DNA of 64,000 bases from Paracoccaceae bacterium (GTDB lineage Bacteria; Pseudomonadota; Alphaproteobacteria; Rhodobacterales; Rhodobacteraceae): NCBI GenBank assembly GCA_024742405.1, contig JANSYP010000010.1, positions 1-64,000 on the forward strand. Direction: 5' to 3'. The notes beneath the pieces were generated by a model. That model saw only the letters and a list, made by a program, of their open reading frames with translations, ran no database searches and was not told the origin of the DNA. Below, piece by piece: positions 1 to 9,246 of the stretch; position 1 is the stretch's first letter, and each line of letters opens with the position of its first letter. The position numbers and the translations under genes are program-made.

Positions 1-79
1 ACAACCCGCTCGTCTCGGTGCGCTCCACAGCCTGCCGCTTGAACTCGTCCGGAAAATGTCTGCGCTTCTTCTTCTCCAT
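1..79 (-). CDS. IS3-family transposase OrfA, N-terminus (partial)
   Basis: Only the first 26 codons are in the window. They read MEKKKRRHFPDEFKRQAVER and then an acidic/polar stretch, the usual opening of the helix-turn-helix protein OrfA of IS3-family elements, which binds the IS ends and is joined to OrfB by frameshifting. A good ribosome site (AGGAGTGTCTG then ATG) fixes the start at 79. The gene runs off the left edge, so no statement on function of this copy is possible. Confidence 0.7.
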   Translation of the reverse strand, partial: MEKKKRRHFPDEFKRQAVERTETSGL

Positions 80-142
80 CAGACACTCCTTCCGTTGGCC
101 CGAAAGCCTATCATGGGTGTCCACCAAGTCGGGGCAGGATCA
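1..142 (-). mobile_element. IS3-family insertion sequence, 5' end, cut by window edge
   Basis: Read leftward from 142, the sequence opens with TGATCCTGCCCCGACTTGG and continues GTGGACACCC. It has the TG start and C-rich block common to IS3-family terminal inverted repeats. About 60 bp further in comes a Shine-Dalgarno sequence and an OrfA-like start. The other end lies outside the window, so whether the copy is intact and whether it has a target duplication cannot be judged. The terminal-repeat assignment rests on recognising the pattern, not on an alignment. Confidence 0.6.
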
Positions 143-395
143 ACTGGCGACTCCGAGCAGTCGCGCTGCAAGGCGCAGGCTCGATCTCACACACCCAATA
201 GCGAAGCAACCGGGCTATGGCCGACCTCCAACAGCCTATCGATATGCTGCGGTAGCAGCCCGTATTGCTGCCGTTCGCTGCCTGCGAGTGCTCTGGGGCT
301 GCTCGAACTCACAGTATGCCGACTTAGCGATCATTTGAGGCGAAGGGTCGGACGATCGGTTCGAACCGAACGCAGGTGTTCAACCGAGCGGCATG

Positions 396-908
396 TCAGA
401 ACAGACTTACTATAATAAAGTCACGATGAGTGTCCGTCGAGACGAGCACCCCCTGATCGATCATCTGAGTTGCAGAAAGCCCGTAGTTCAAACCACTCTC
501 GAGCGCGTTGATGGTTGTGATTACATCGAATCCGTCCGCGAAGTTCAGGCCGGCTGCAGAAATGACCGTTGGCGCAACACCCGGCTGAAAGTGCATCGCC
601 GCGACCTCATCCGCCAGAAGAATGGTGATGCTCTCTCCCTCGGCCAAGCTGGAAACAATTGAGTCGTTCATGGTGTTTGCGGCATCATCCAACCAAGCCA
701 TCGACCAGCGATGATAATCTATGCCGGGAATGGACGGGTTGAAGACCCTTCCGTGAAGCGTGCCCGCTCTACGCGCGGCCGTATCAGCGTCAAAGACTTG
801 TTGAGCTTCTGGAACCCGATCAAAGAGCATTGTCCAGAGGAGCGGGTTACCGCAACTGAACGCAGGCGCCGCGCTCAGAACGGCAACTGCAAAAACGAAA
901 TGGCGCAT
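396..908 (-). CDS. Small exported protein of unknown function
   Basis: This 170-residue protein starts with a clear signal peptide (MRHFVFAVAVLSAAPAFSC), cleaved probably near residue 18-20; a lipobox is not convincing. The rest has no motif I recognise and no membrane segment, so it is probably periplasmic. It lies 13 bp downstream of the amidohydrolase gene on the same strand and has its own ribosome site (AAGGCAG, 4 nt before ATG), so the two are probably one operon and may act on the same substrate. No function is proposed. Confidence 0.6.
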   Translation of the reverse strand: MRHFVFAVAVLSAAPAFSCGNPLLWTMLFDRVPEAQQVFDADTAARRAGTLHGRVFNPSIPGIDYHRWSMAWLDDAANTMNDSIVSSLAEGESITILLADEVAAMHFQPGVAPTVISAAGLNFADGFDVITTINALESGLNYGLSATQMIDQGVLVSTDTHRDFIIVSLF

Positions 909-921
909 AGTTCTGCCTTCC

Positions 922-2655
922 CTACTCCGCGGAGTAATCCCAGGTCAGTCGCCCGTTCATCATCGTATATAGAACGTCAACCTCGTGGATCGTGCTGGGG
1001 TCGATCTTGTAGAGGTTCTCCGAAAGCACGACGAGGTCTGCCTTCTTGCCCACTTCGAGGCTGCCCACTTCATGGTCGCGTCCCATGCCTTTGGCGGCGT
1101 TGATCGTGTTTGCTCGGATCGCCAGATCAACTGGAACACGCGCTGCGTCGCCGCCAAGCGGAGGTACATCGTCGCGACCGGGAAGCTGGCGCATGACGGC
1201 GGTGCGGATCGCTACCAGTGGGCGCATCTCGGAAATGAACCCGGCTGCAGGCCAGTCTGAACCAAGCGATACGTTCCCGCCTGCATCAGCAATGGCCTTC
1301 ATAGGGTACAACTTGTCCACCCTTTCCCGGCCTAGTCTCGGTATGGAAACATTCTCCAATACCGGGTCGAAACTCATCCACGCACCGCTCGAGTCCCATG
1401 TCACACCAAGATCTGCGAAACGTGGAATATCGTCGGGATGGACGAGCAACCCATGACTGATCACATTCCGCCTGTCTCGAGGAGGGTTCTCAGCGATTGC
1501 GAGCTCGATCGCGTCGAGTACGTGGCGCACCGCGGCGTCCCCAAAACAATGGCAAATGACATTGAATCCAGCGGCGTCGGCGCGTTTTACCGCGTCATTG
1601 AGGATGTCGATCGGAATAATCGGTTCGGGGCTCGCTTCAGGATTGTCCGAATAAGGCGCGGTATAGAGGGCACTGTAGCCCTCGTCGTCCCCGTCCATGT
1701 TTATCTTTAGACTGCGGGCAGTTACGAGTTCGGAATCGAACTGATCGTTCAACGACCGGAGGGCAGCGACGGGATCGACATTCGGGTCATTCCAATAGAA
1801 TGAGCCTTGAAGCCGGAGAGGCATTTCTCCTGCGTCTTCGAGGTCGACGAAGATCTGAAACCCTTCTTCGGCGCCGAGACCTTGCACCCCGTAGTCATGA
1901 ACCGTCGTTATGCCCGCTTCGGAGAACTTCGGCAGCCATTCGGCAACGCCTTCGGCGGCGTAGTCATAGTTGAGGTCTATCAGCTTCGAGAGAACCTGTA
2001 GCTGTGCAGGAACTTCAACGATCCAGCCCTTTGGGTTGCCGGCCTCGTCACGCTCAAAAAACGAAAACCCGGGCACTGTATCAGGCGTGTCGGCATCGAC
2101 CCCTGCCAGTTCGAAAGCCTTTGAGTTGGCCCAGGCCGCGTGGCCATTCACGGCCCAAAGGAAGATCGGTCGATCCGGATCAATCTCGTCGAGCATCGCT
2201 GCCGTCGGGAAGCCGTCGCCGTCCAGCCAAATATGTGTGCGCACCCCGTACCCGTGAACGACGGGCAAGTCAGGGTTGGCCTCCGCATAGTCACTAAGAC
2301 GATCCAGAATCTCTTCCTTGTCGTCTGTCTGGAGGTCAACGCCTCGCATAATGAGCGCCCCGGCGGTCGGATGAATGTGGCCTTCGACAAATCCCGGAAG
2401 AACCATATGCCTTTCGAGGTCAATAACCTTGGTCCCAATTCCGATGACACTGGCCAGACCGGCGGCATGGCCGACATACACGATCTCGCCATCCTCGATC
2501 CCGATGGCTTCAGCGACCGTGCCTGCCTGGTCCATCGTGTGAATTTGGCCGTTGATGAATGCCCAGTCTGCACTTGGGTTCTCGCGACCCGACTGCGCAA
2601 GTGCTGGTGCTCCAATGGCGCAAAGGGTTGTCGCGATTAAGAGTGAGTTCCTCAA
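922..2655 (-). CDS. Exported metal-dependent amidohydrolase (YtcJ/Amidohydro_3 type)
   Basis: The protein is 577 residues and belongs to the amidohydrolase superfamily, YtcJ-like branch. Family features visible are the beta-sandwich opening (INGQIHTMD), the metal-binding HxH in GFVEGHIHPTAG near residue 90, the later histidines in ICHCFGDAAV and ISHGLLVHP, and the catalytic-type Asp in SLGSDWPAAG. It presumably hydrolyses a C-N or ester bond; the substrate is unknown. I use the TTG at 2655, because GGAGG lies 5 nt upstream and it gives a clean signal peptide (MRNSLLIATTLCAIGAPALA); another in-frame TTG lies at 2667. The signal peptide makes it a periplasmic member of a family that is often cytosolic. 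Confidence 0.85.
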   Translation of the reverse strand: MRNSLLIATTLCAIGAPALAQSGRENPSADWAFINGQIHTMDQAGTVAEAIGIEDGEIVYVGHAAGLASVIGIGTKVIDLERHMVLPGFVEGHIHPTAGALIMRGVDLQTDDKEEILDRLSDYAEANPDLPVVHGYGVRTHIWLDGDGFPTAAMLDEIDPDRPIFLWAVNGHAAWANSKAFELAGVDADTPDTVPGFSFFERDEAGNPKGWIVEVPAQLQVLSKLIDLNYDYAAEGVAEWLPKFSEAGITTVHDYGVQGLGAEEGFQIFVDLEDAGEMPLRLQGSFYWNDPNVDPVAALRSLNDQFDSELVTARSLKINMDGDDEGYSALYTAPYSDNPEASPEPIIPIDILNDAVKRADAAGFNVICHCFGDAAVRHVLDAIELAIAENPPRDRRNVISHGLLVHPDDIPRFADLGVTWDSSGAWMSFDPVLENVSIPRLGRERVDKLYPMKAIADAGGNVSLGSDWPAAGFISEMRPLVAIRTAVMRQLPGRDDVPPLGGDAARVPVDLAIRANTINAAKGMGRDHEVGSLEVGKKADLVVLSENLYKIDPSTIHEVDVLYTMMNGRLTWDYSAE

Positions 2656-3425
2656 TTTGTCCTCCAAGGCTCGTCAGGGGCGTCGCAAAGAGCGAGTCTT
2701 CGACGGAAAGCCATGGCCCATACAAAGCCGAGACTCTTGGAGCGTGTCAAAAGGCATTTTCGAAACCTTCGCGCATGGCGAAGTTGGCTGCGTCAGCGTC
2801 CGTTTTGTTCGCACTCCGAACATTGCTCGAAACTGGTGATTGTGCACGGTGCGCAGGTAATGAAACCTGGTGCTGAAACAGGTGAACGACCGGACAGTCC
2901 GCGACCTGTGATTTGGCAAGGTCAACTGCGCTGCGCGAAGTCTGAACGACCGGTTTTCTCGCCGCGCTGCGGTACAGCTAACAATGCGCTGGCAGCAAAT
3001 CTTCGCTGCGAGCGCGCGCAGCAAGAAAATCAAATTCGCAGGTTGGGCTCGTTGCGCACTTTGCGCATCGCATCCACCCTTGCAATGCTCTGGCCGACAA
3101 GCACATCAACCTGCCGTAACTTCCGAACGATCTCCGCGGGCTTGTACCGCTTGATCGGCGTTCCGGGTCCTCCGTTTCCTAGACATACCGATGGACCAAT
3201 CCAGATCAGGAGGCTCAGGCGGAAAGCTGTGGTTCGCAGCGGGTGCGACTGAAGCGGACTTCAAGTTGAAAGCTGACGTTCAACTTGTAAGGTTTTCTCG
3301 CCACTATCTGCACCACCGCAGGACATCCCTCAGCCCAGTCCGGGTCCCTACGCGCAAGAAGGTTTCACGGGTGCAGCATAGCGCCAGGACCGCATGCTAA
3401 CTCGCCGGCGATATGGGAAAAGCCC
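2656..3425. other. Gene-poor stretch with one IS fragment
   Basis: No convincing gene is seen here. Base composition is lower in GC than the flanking genes, and short open frames on both strands show no family features. The only recognisable content is an IS3 OrfA fragment listed separately at 3063-3152. The promoter of the amidohydrolase (leftward) and that of the regulator starting at 3426 (rightward) must lie here, but I cannot point to convincing boxes. Confidence 0.5.
3063..3152 (-). pseudogene. IS3-family OrfA fragment
   Basis: Read leftward, 30 codons encode KRYKPAEIVRKLRQVDVLVG followed by a short degenerate tail. This matches the start of OrfA proteins of the IS3 group that begin K-R-x-K-P-E-E-I-V-x-K-L-R-Q-V-D-V-L. 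An upstream ATG-led frame (MSRKRRT) is out of phase with it, so at least one frameshift has occurred, and nothing of OrfB is found next to it. A similar fragment lies at 9852-9959. Confidence 0.6.
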
Positions 3426-5030
3426 GTGAACTCCGCTACCGATGAGGTGAAAGTCTCTTCTTCCACTTCAATCGCCGAGCCTATGGATCAGATCCGTTTC
3501 GCAGATTTCGTTCTTGACCGTCGAAAGCGTCAGGTCCTGAGAGGGACCGATGTCCTCCGCATCGGTGCCCGCGCCTTCGATCTTCTGGAGATACTTCTGG
3601 TAAACCGGGACAGGGTCGTATCGCGGGACGAGATCATGCTGGCCGTCTGGCCCGACACGGTCGTGGGCGAAAACAATCTCAATGTGCAAGTTGCCAACCT
3701 GCGCCGCGTGATGGGGGCGGATGCGATCGTCACCGTGCCGGGCCGCGGCCTCCATTTCGCACTCGATGTCATGCACGACGCGCCGGCGCTTGCCTTGCCC
3801 GAAAGGCCGTCGGTCATTGTGCTGCCCTTCGACACGCTTGGGGGCGATCCGGCGTTCGAGTGGCTGGCCGACGGGTTCGTCGAGGACATCACGACCGAGT
3901 TGTCCCGCTTCCGCGACCTGTTTGTCGTCGCTCGCAACACCGCCTTCATCTATCGGCAGACGCCACGCGACCTGCGACGCATCTCGCGTGAGGTCGGCGT
4001 GCGCTATGTCGTCGAGGGCAGTGTGCGGGCACGGGCCGATCGCGTGCGGGTCACCGCCCAACTTATCGATGCGGCCAACGGCGGGCATGTCTGGGCGGAG
4101 AGCTTCGACCGCGACGTGGCCGACCACTTCGAGACGCAGGCGCTGGTTGCGCGTGCCATCGTCACATGCCTGTCTCCCCAGATCGAGCGGGCCGAGGGGG
4201 AGCGGGTTCGGGTGCTCGCCCCCGAAAACCTGACCGGCCACGGTCTTGCGCAACGGGCATGGTCGGCGATCTCGTCCGGCGAAATGGCATATGATCGCGG
4301 TCCGCGCGACGGGGCCGAGGCCCTGGCGCGGGAGGCGTTGGCGCTGGACGAAGCGTCCGCGCTCGCGTGGCGCGTTCTCGCGTGGGTCGCCTGGTGGAAC
4401 GTTTATCACGGCACCACAGAAAGCGTGCCGGACACGCTGTCCGCGGGAATCGACGCGGCGACCCGCGCCATCGCGATTGACAAGACAGACCATCACGCGC
4501 GGCGGCTCAGGGCGCAGCTTTACTTCATGAGGCAGGACGTCGAAGCCGGCCTGGCCGAGTTGCGGCGGGCCCACGACATGAACCCCAACTGCGCCGTGAC
4601 GCTATGCTGGTTGGGGTTTTACGAGGCGATCAACGGCGAGGCGGATATCGGCGTTTCGCGCGCAGCGGCAGGACTGCGGCGCAGTCCTCGCGATCCCGCG
4701 CGAGGCTCGATGCTCTGCGCTGTCGGCTTTGCAGAGTTCGCGGCGCACAACTACGCGGCGACCGTTGAAGCCGCGGAAGCGGCGCTCTCGGAGTCAGCGC
4801 ACAGCGCGACACCGCTTATCCTCTGCACCATCGGCCATGTCGGGGAGGGGCGGATCGAAAAGGCCACCGAGACCTTCCAAAGGGCCGCGCGGATCGCGCC
4901 GAAACTGGTTGAGTCGCGCCTGGCGGGGACCTGGCTCAGCGCCAACCGGGATTACCTCGAACGCGCACATACCTTCTTCCGCATCGCGGCCGGGTTTGCT
5001 CCGCCAAGTGCCGCCGATGCGCTTCGTTGA
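3426..5030 (+). CDS. Winged-HTH regulator with TolB-like and TPR domains
   Basis: The 534-residue protein has an OmpR/CadC-type winged-helix DNA-binding domain (about residues 23-112; RFADFVLDRRKRQVLRGTD and VWPDTVVGENNLNVQVANLR). Next comes a TolB/FlgO-like domain (about 125-235; VIVLPFDTLGGDPAFEWLAD). The C-terminal half is alanine-rich helical TPR repeats. No membrane segment separates the domains, unlike CadC. Such proteins act as cytoplasmic transcription regulators with unknown signals. The GTG at 3426 is preceded by GGGA; an alternative ATG is at 3483. It stands alone, so targets may be the neighbouring amidohydrolase or cupin genes. A second regulator of similar logic but a different DNA-binding head lies at 34018. 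Confidence 0.85.
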   Translation: MNSATDEVKVSSSTSIAEPMDQIRFADFVLDRRKRQVLRGTDVLRIGARAFDLLEILLVNRDRVVSRDEIMLAVWPDTVVGENNLNVQVANLRRVMGADAIVTVPGRGLHFALDVMHDAPALALPERPSVIVLPFDTLGGDPAFEWLADGFVEDITTELSRFRDLFVVARNTAFIYRQTPRDLRRISREVGVRYVVEGSVRARADRVRVTAQLIDAANGGHVWAESFDRDVADHFETQALVARAIVTCLSPQIERAEGERVRVLAPENLTGHGLAQRAWSAISSGEMAYDRGPRDGAEALAREALALDEASALAWRVLAWVAWWNVYHGTTESVPDTLSAGIDAATRAIAIDKTDHHARRLRAQLYFMRQDVEAGLAELRRAHDMNPNCAVTLCWLGFYEAINGEADIGVSRAAAGLRRSPRDPARGSMLCAVGFAEFAAHNYAATVEAAEAALSESAHSATPLILCTIGHVGEGRIEKATETFQRAARIAPKLVESRLAGTWLSANRDYLERAHTFFRIAAGFAPPSAADALR

Positions 5031-5167
5031 AACTGCACGTCTTTAGATCTTTTTAGCCGTGGCAGTAGCCAGGCGACCACAGAGCGCGAACGGTGGCCAC
5101 GTTTCGAGGCTTCGCCTTCGGTCGAAGGCAGGCTCAAACAGATCGCATGACGCAACGGAGACGCGAA

Positions 5168-5620
5168 ATGATCCCAGATTTCTCACGCATGCGGGACGCA
5201 GTTCTATCCGCAGCGCTCATTCTTGCGGCAAGCATGGCCAGCGCCGACGAGCCGCTGATCCTGGTGCACGAAGACATCGATTGGCGGGCAATGGGCGGCT
5301 CCGGCATGGAGATGGCGATCCTTTCGGGCGATCCCGCGGCGGCTGCGCCCTATTCGTTCATGGTCAGGGTGCCGCAGGGCACGCGTATTCCGCCGCATTC
5401 TCATCCCGACACCTGGCGTCACAGTACAATCATCTCAGGCACGATGCTCTGGGCATTCGGCGACACGTTCGATGAGGCTGCGATGGTCGCCCTGACCCCC
5501 GGCAGTTTCTGGACCGAGCCGCCCGGGGCGAACCATTACGGATGGGCGCGGGATGGGGACGTGCTCGCGGTCGGCACCGCGATGGGTCCAACCGGCATGA
5601 GCCCTGTGGGTGCTGAATGA
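5168..5620 (+). CDS. Exported cupin-domain protein
   Basis: The protein is 150 residues with a signal peptide (residues 1 to about 24, ending ASMASADEP) followed by one cupin barrel. The metal-binding motif is visible as IPPHSHPDTWRHSTIISG (two His, a later His) with the second motif around PGSFWTEPPGANHYGWA. The likely location is the periplasm; the activity could be a small-molecule oxygenase, isomerase or binding function, which the fold alone does not settle. The start chosen has ACGGAG about 6 nt upstream; earlier in-frame ATGs at 5093 and 5147 would bury the signal peptide. Confidence 0.75.
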   Translation: MIPDFSRMRDAVLSAALILAASMASADEPLILVHEDIDWRAMGGSGMEMAILSGDPAAAAPYSFMVRVPQGTRIPPHSHPDTWRHSTIISGTMLWAFGDTFDEAAMVALTPGSFWTEPPGANHYGWARDGDVLAVGTAMGPTGMSPVGAE

Positions 5621-5926
5621 CGCCTGTCCGGCGCAGGCGTAGGCATGAAGGACGCAGGCCGCTCGAACGGTGAGACCTTCAGTGTGATCTGTCCAAGCAA
5701 CACATCACGCCCAAGCGCGCCGGTGCCGGGGCCAGGTTGGTCTTCATCACACCGTCGGACGACCGGGCGCTGCTCCGACCGATCCCCAACGTCGACGTTT
5801 CGGACGGGCGGGGAGCGCCGAGCAACGCGCACGTGAATTCCTGCGGATGCGCGAGCGGGAGGCGGCCTGACGCGTGATCGACGCTGTCCTCCGATTGCCC
5901 GGCAGGACCAAAGGGAAGGAAGATCC
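5621..5926. other. Stretch without a supported gene
   Basis: No complete gene is visible. One rightward frame reads GARLVFITPSDDRALLRPIP before losing sense and might be a decayed coding fragment, but I cannot assign it to a family. The ribosome site of the following methyltransferase (GGAAGG) is at its right edge. Confidence 0.4.
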
Positions 5927-6727
5927 ATGACCACAACGCTCGACAAGCGGTCGTCAAAACTCAACGGCAGGCTCTGGGGCGCGCGCGCCCGCGACTGGGC
6001 GGAGGTACAGGAGGGGCAGTTCGCCGCTGCCTTCCACGCCGTTCTTGGGCGGGCCGAGGTCGGTCCCGGCACGCGTCATCTCGATGCCGGCTGCGGGTCC
6101 GGCATGGCCGCGGCGCTCTCGGCGACCCTCGGCGCCACGGTGTCCGGTCTCGACGCGTCGGAGGCCCTGCTGGAAATCGCGCGGGAACGCACACCGGCCG
6201 GTGACTTCCGGCAGGGCGATCTGGAGGCGTTGCCGTTTGACGACGATGGCTTCGATCTCGTCACCGGTTTCAACTCCTTCCAGTTTGCCGGTGACGCGAC
6301 GCAGGCTCTGCGCGAGGCCGGACGGGTGACACGCCCGGGCGGCAAGGTCGTCATCCTGACATGGGGCGATCCCGTCGGCATGGAGGCGGCCGGGCATATC
6401 GCGGCTCTGAAGCCGCTTCTGCCACCGCCGCCGCCTGGCGCGGCCGGCCCCTTCGCGCTCTCGGACGCAGCGAACCTGCGTGCATTCGCCGAAGCCGGTG
6501 GGCTGACCCCGGTTGAGCTGACCGACGTTGACGTTCCCTGGCACTACCCGGACCTCGAGACAGCCTTGAGGGGCCTGACATCTTCCGGCGTGGCCGTGAG
6601 GGCTGCCGAGCATTCCGGTGAGGATGCGCTCGTCGCTGCCTTGACCGAGTTCCTCACTCCCTACCGTAAACCAGATGGCAGCGTCGGCTTCGGGGCGCGG
6701 GCGCGGTATCTCGTTACCAAGGTCTGA
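5927..6727 (+). CDS. Class I SAM-dependent methyltransferase
   Basis: This 266-residue protein is a Rossmann-fold methyltransferase of the UbiE/Methyltransf_11 type. Motif I is HLDAGCGSGMAAALS near residue 49, followed by the acidic strand end GLDASEALLEIARER, a post-motif with LEALPFDDDGFDLVTGFNSF, and a motif-III-like RPGGKVVILTWGDP. The substrate cannot be inferred; relatives methylate quinones, lipids or small metabolites. The start ATG is preceded by GGAAGGAAGATCC. It is free-standing between a cupin and an exported protein, which gives no pathway hint. Confidence 0.85.
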   Translation: MTTTLDKRSSKLNGRLWGARARDWAEVQEGQFAAAFHAVLGRAEVGPGTRHLDAGCGSGMAAALSATLGATVSGLDASEALLEIARERTPAGDFRQGDLEALPFDDDGFDLVTGFNSFQFAGDATQALREAGRVTRPGGKVVILTWGDPVGMEAAGHIAALKPLLPPPPPGAAGPFALSDAANLRAFAEAGGLTPVELTDVDVPWHYPDLETALRGLTSSGVAVRAAEHSGEDALVAALTEFLTPYRKPDGSVGFGARARYLVTKV

Positions 6728-6847
6728 GGGCTCGGTTCGGAGCGCAACCCTGATGTTCGAGCAATCAGGCGGACGCCGCGCCCCGGCACCAGCGACGGAT
6801 CGGCCTCGCAGCGCCAGCGCGTTCATTTTCGAGACGAGGAGATTGCG

Positions 6848-7330
6848 GTGAGACCAGTAGTGAAAGCCATTGCGGTCGGCGCACTCGCTGTCGGAGCGGC
6901 GACCGGGGCCGTGAGCCTGATGCATCGGGATATTCCCGATCTCGCCGTGCCCGCGGGGCCTTGGCAGGCGGGCAGCGCGCTGGACGGGCGGGTTTTCCAC
7001 ACTGTCGACACCATCGTTGGGACCGGCAAAGTCGTGCAGGACGAACTGCATTTCGTAGATGGGCGTTTTCAGTCTGCAATGTGTCAGGAATACTGCGATT
7101 TCGGCTGGTCGGACTATGAAACGAAACAGGTTGGCGACACCTTCCATTTCACGGTGACGACCCGCTGCCCCGATGCCCCGCACACCGTCGTCTGGTATGG
7201 CATCGTCGACGGAGAAGAACTGCGGCTTGAGGCGACCTGGACCACGCGGCGCTGGTACTGGACTCACCAGATCGAAGTCGTGGGCGAGGGATCGACCGCA
7301 CCGCCGCCCGCCGCGGTCATCGCAGGGTGA
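6848..7330 (+). CDS. Exported or membrane-anchored protein of unknown function
   Basis: The protein has 160 residues. An N-terminal hydrophobic segment (about 6-23, KAIAVGALAVGAATGAVSL) is a signal peptide or anchor, and the remainder is a compact acidic/aromatic domain with cysteines in SAMCQEYCDFGW and TTRCPDAPH that could form disulfides. I do not recognise the family. GTG is used as start, with GAGGAG 6 nt upstream. Its stop overlaps the next start by four bases (GTGA), so it is translationally coupled to the membrane protein that follows. Confidence 0.6.
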   Translation: MRPVVKAIAVGALAVGAATGAVSLMHRDIPDLAVPAGPWQAGSALDGRVFHTVDTIVGTGKVVQDELHFVDGRFQSAMCQEYCDFGWSDYETKQVGDTFHFTVTTRCPDAPHTVVWYGIVDGEELRLEATWTTRRWYWTHQIEVVGEGSTAPPPAAVIAG

Positions 7331-7992
7331 GCGCCGCGTCGGCCCCGCCGCCCGTGCCCACTCCGGCGGGCATCGCGCTCCGGATCGCTGTACTGGTGGC
7401 TCTTGTCGTCGTCGCGACCTGGTGCGCGCACATCGTCCGTGACGCGATTGATTTTCAGATCATGCCCGAAAACGAGCAGCAGGTGCATCGGGCGATCATG
7501 CTCGGCGCCGTCGCCTATGTCGGGCTGCTCGCCATACCCTTCGTGCCGGGTGCGGAGATCGGGCTCGCGATGCTAGTGGCCTTCGGCGCTGCCATTGCCC
7601 CGCTGGTCTATGTCGCGACGGTGCTGGCACTGTGCTTGTCCTACACAATGGGTCGAATGGTACCCATGCCGGCGCTCGCGCGATTTCTGGCATCGCTGCG
7701 GATGCGCCGCGCGGCCGATCTGGTCAGGCGGGCCGCACCGTTGTCGCGGCAAGAACGGCTGGCGATGCTGCTCGACGGCGCGCCGCCCCGCATCTTGGCC
7801 CTCGCCCTGCGTCGCCGCTATGTGGCGCTTGCGCTGGCTCTGAACATCCCTGGGAACACTCTGATCGGCGGGGGCGGCGGGATCGCGCTCCTGGCCGGCC
7901 TGAGTGGGCTCTTTGCCCCTCTGCCAACGGTCTTGGCCTTCGCGATCGGGGTGTTGCCCGTCCCGCTGACCATTGTCCTCCTCGGTGCCTGA
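7327..7992 (+). CDS. Multi-pass membrane protein, possibly VTT/DedA-like
   Basis: The 221-residue protein has about five hydrophobic segments (roughly 13-36, 57-78, 80-105, 158-180 and 195-218). Glycine-rich stretches such as IPFVPGAEIGLAMLVAFGA and NIPGNTLIGGGGGIALLAGL resemble the re-entrant loops of the VTT (SNARE-associated) family, but the match is by eye only. A lipid scramblase or transport role would follow if right. The start GTG overlaps the preceding stop, so the two form an operon. Confidence 0.6.
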   Translation: MSAASAPPPVPTPAGIALRIAVLVALVVVATWCAHIVRDAIDFQIMPENEQQVHRAIMLGAVAYVGLLAIPFVPGAEIGLAMLVAFGAAIAPLVYVATVLALCLSYTMGRMVPMPALARFLASLRMRRAADLVRRAAPLSRQERLAMLLDGAPPRILALALRRRYVALALALNIPGNTLIGGGGGIALLAGLSGLFAPLPTVLAFAIGVLPVPLTIVLLGA

Positions 7993-8650
7993 CCCCGCGG
8001 CGCCCCTCCACGTTCTGCCGGGTCGGCACCCGGGATCCAGGCTGCGCGCGGGGTTCTGCGATATCCGGAAGACCATACGTTATGAGCAACGAGCTAGTGG
8101 CAGACTCAGCTGCAATTCGCGTAGCCAGAAGCAACTCACATCGTTTTCGAGGGCGCTTTCGCGGGTGAGGTGGAAACTGCGCGTGGTCCGCGAAGGACTG
8201 CGACTTCCGCGATTGAGACACCCGAGCATCGAATAGGCCGCGCCCGCGACCAAGGTCTGCTTAGCGGGGCGCCGCAACCCGGCGTTGGCTCGCCTCGCCA
8301 ATGGCCGTGATGGGCTCGCTCTACCTGTTGCAGCAGAACAGATATCCGTTCTGTCTAAGGTTTGTCGCTGTTGGGTGCTTACCATCGAGCGGCGATAAAC
8401 CTGACACGGAGGAAAGCGCGGGCGGATCTCGCTACTGCGGGGATTGTGGATCAGGGCAAGGGCAGTCGATGCCCAGAGCTGCGTGCCCTGTGACGACGAA
8501 CGACGCAGGCCCGTCGTTTTTCGCCCTGCGATGTCGGGGATCGCGATCTTTGTTCACCGTCATGGGCCTGTGGCGATTCTGCTTTTGATCTGACGGCCGC
8601 ACTGACTGGTCCGGGGCCTTCGGATGGCGGGGCCGGGTGTGACCGGTGTA
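7993..8650. other. Stretch without a supported gene, probably remnant DNA
   Basis: No gene is supported here. Several short frames exist on both strands but none carries a motif or a ribosome site. Its right end abuts the decayed IS91 transposase, so part of it may be the 3' flank (terminus side) of that element. I could not identify an IS91 end hairpin. Confidence 0.4.
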
Positions 8651-9246
8651 TCACGTAGTAGCCTCCCGTGGCGGAGTGCGGGACTTCGGGGGCTGGCCGC
8701 GGGCGAAGGTCTCGATGATACGCGTCGCGCCACCGCATCAGGGGCATGTCAGACGCAGGTCGCGCTCGTCCAGATCGGCGCGCCCGTCCTCACCGACGGT
8801 CTGATCCGGCACTGGCTCCTGATCCTGTCGCGGCGGATGCCGTTGGCCAGGAAGCCTGTGTGGCGAATTCGGTGCAAGCCAGATGGCAGGACATGGACGA
8901 TGAACCGGCAAGGGGCTTGGCGTAGACGACCCAGCCGGCCTTACGCAGCGGCGCGGGATGGGGCTGGAAGGTACCCGAGTCGAGCAGCTCCGACAGATCG
9001 CCGAAGAATACCAGTTTAGCGGGCCGGTGCAGCGCCGACAGTGCTTAGGGGACAGCCTCTACAGGACCTTCACCGGCAGGAAGAGCCCCGGGCGGCGGGC
9101 GATCCACCGAGTACCATCTGGCGACAGCCCCCCACTTGGCACGATGACATGCACGTGCGGATGGTGGGTCATGGTCGAGCACCCCGTGTGCAGCACGCTC
9201 GTCATGCCGATCCGGGCGCCGAGATGCTTGGGATCGACGGCGGTGT
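8651..9246 (-). pseudogene. Decayed IS91-family transposase
   Basis: Three separate blocks of an IS91/IS801-type Y2 transposase are recognisable leftward. The first is GMTSVLHTGCSTMTHHPHVH followed by an IVPSGGLSPDGTRWIA block. The second, in another frame, is HRPAKLVFFGDLSELLDSGT then LRKAGWVVYAKP joined directly to LPSG and a TGFLANGIRRDRI-like block. The third is the C-terminal zinc-binding end with CGG, RIIETFARGQPP and an internal stop after CP. Frameshifts, deletions and stops make it non-functional. Full-length relatives are about 350-400 residues, so half is missing, including the catalytic tyrosine region as far as I can see. Confidence 0.75.

Noticed and set aside
3468-4574. A 368-codon minus-strand frame opposite the wHTH/TPR regulator
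   Set aside because: The plus-strand protein has clear domains; the antisense translation has none.
7993-8650. Short frames left of the IS91 remains
   Set aside because: They lack motifs and start signals and are probably decayed mobile DNA.
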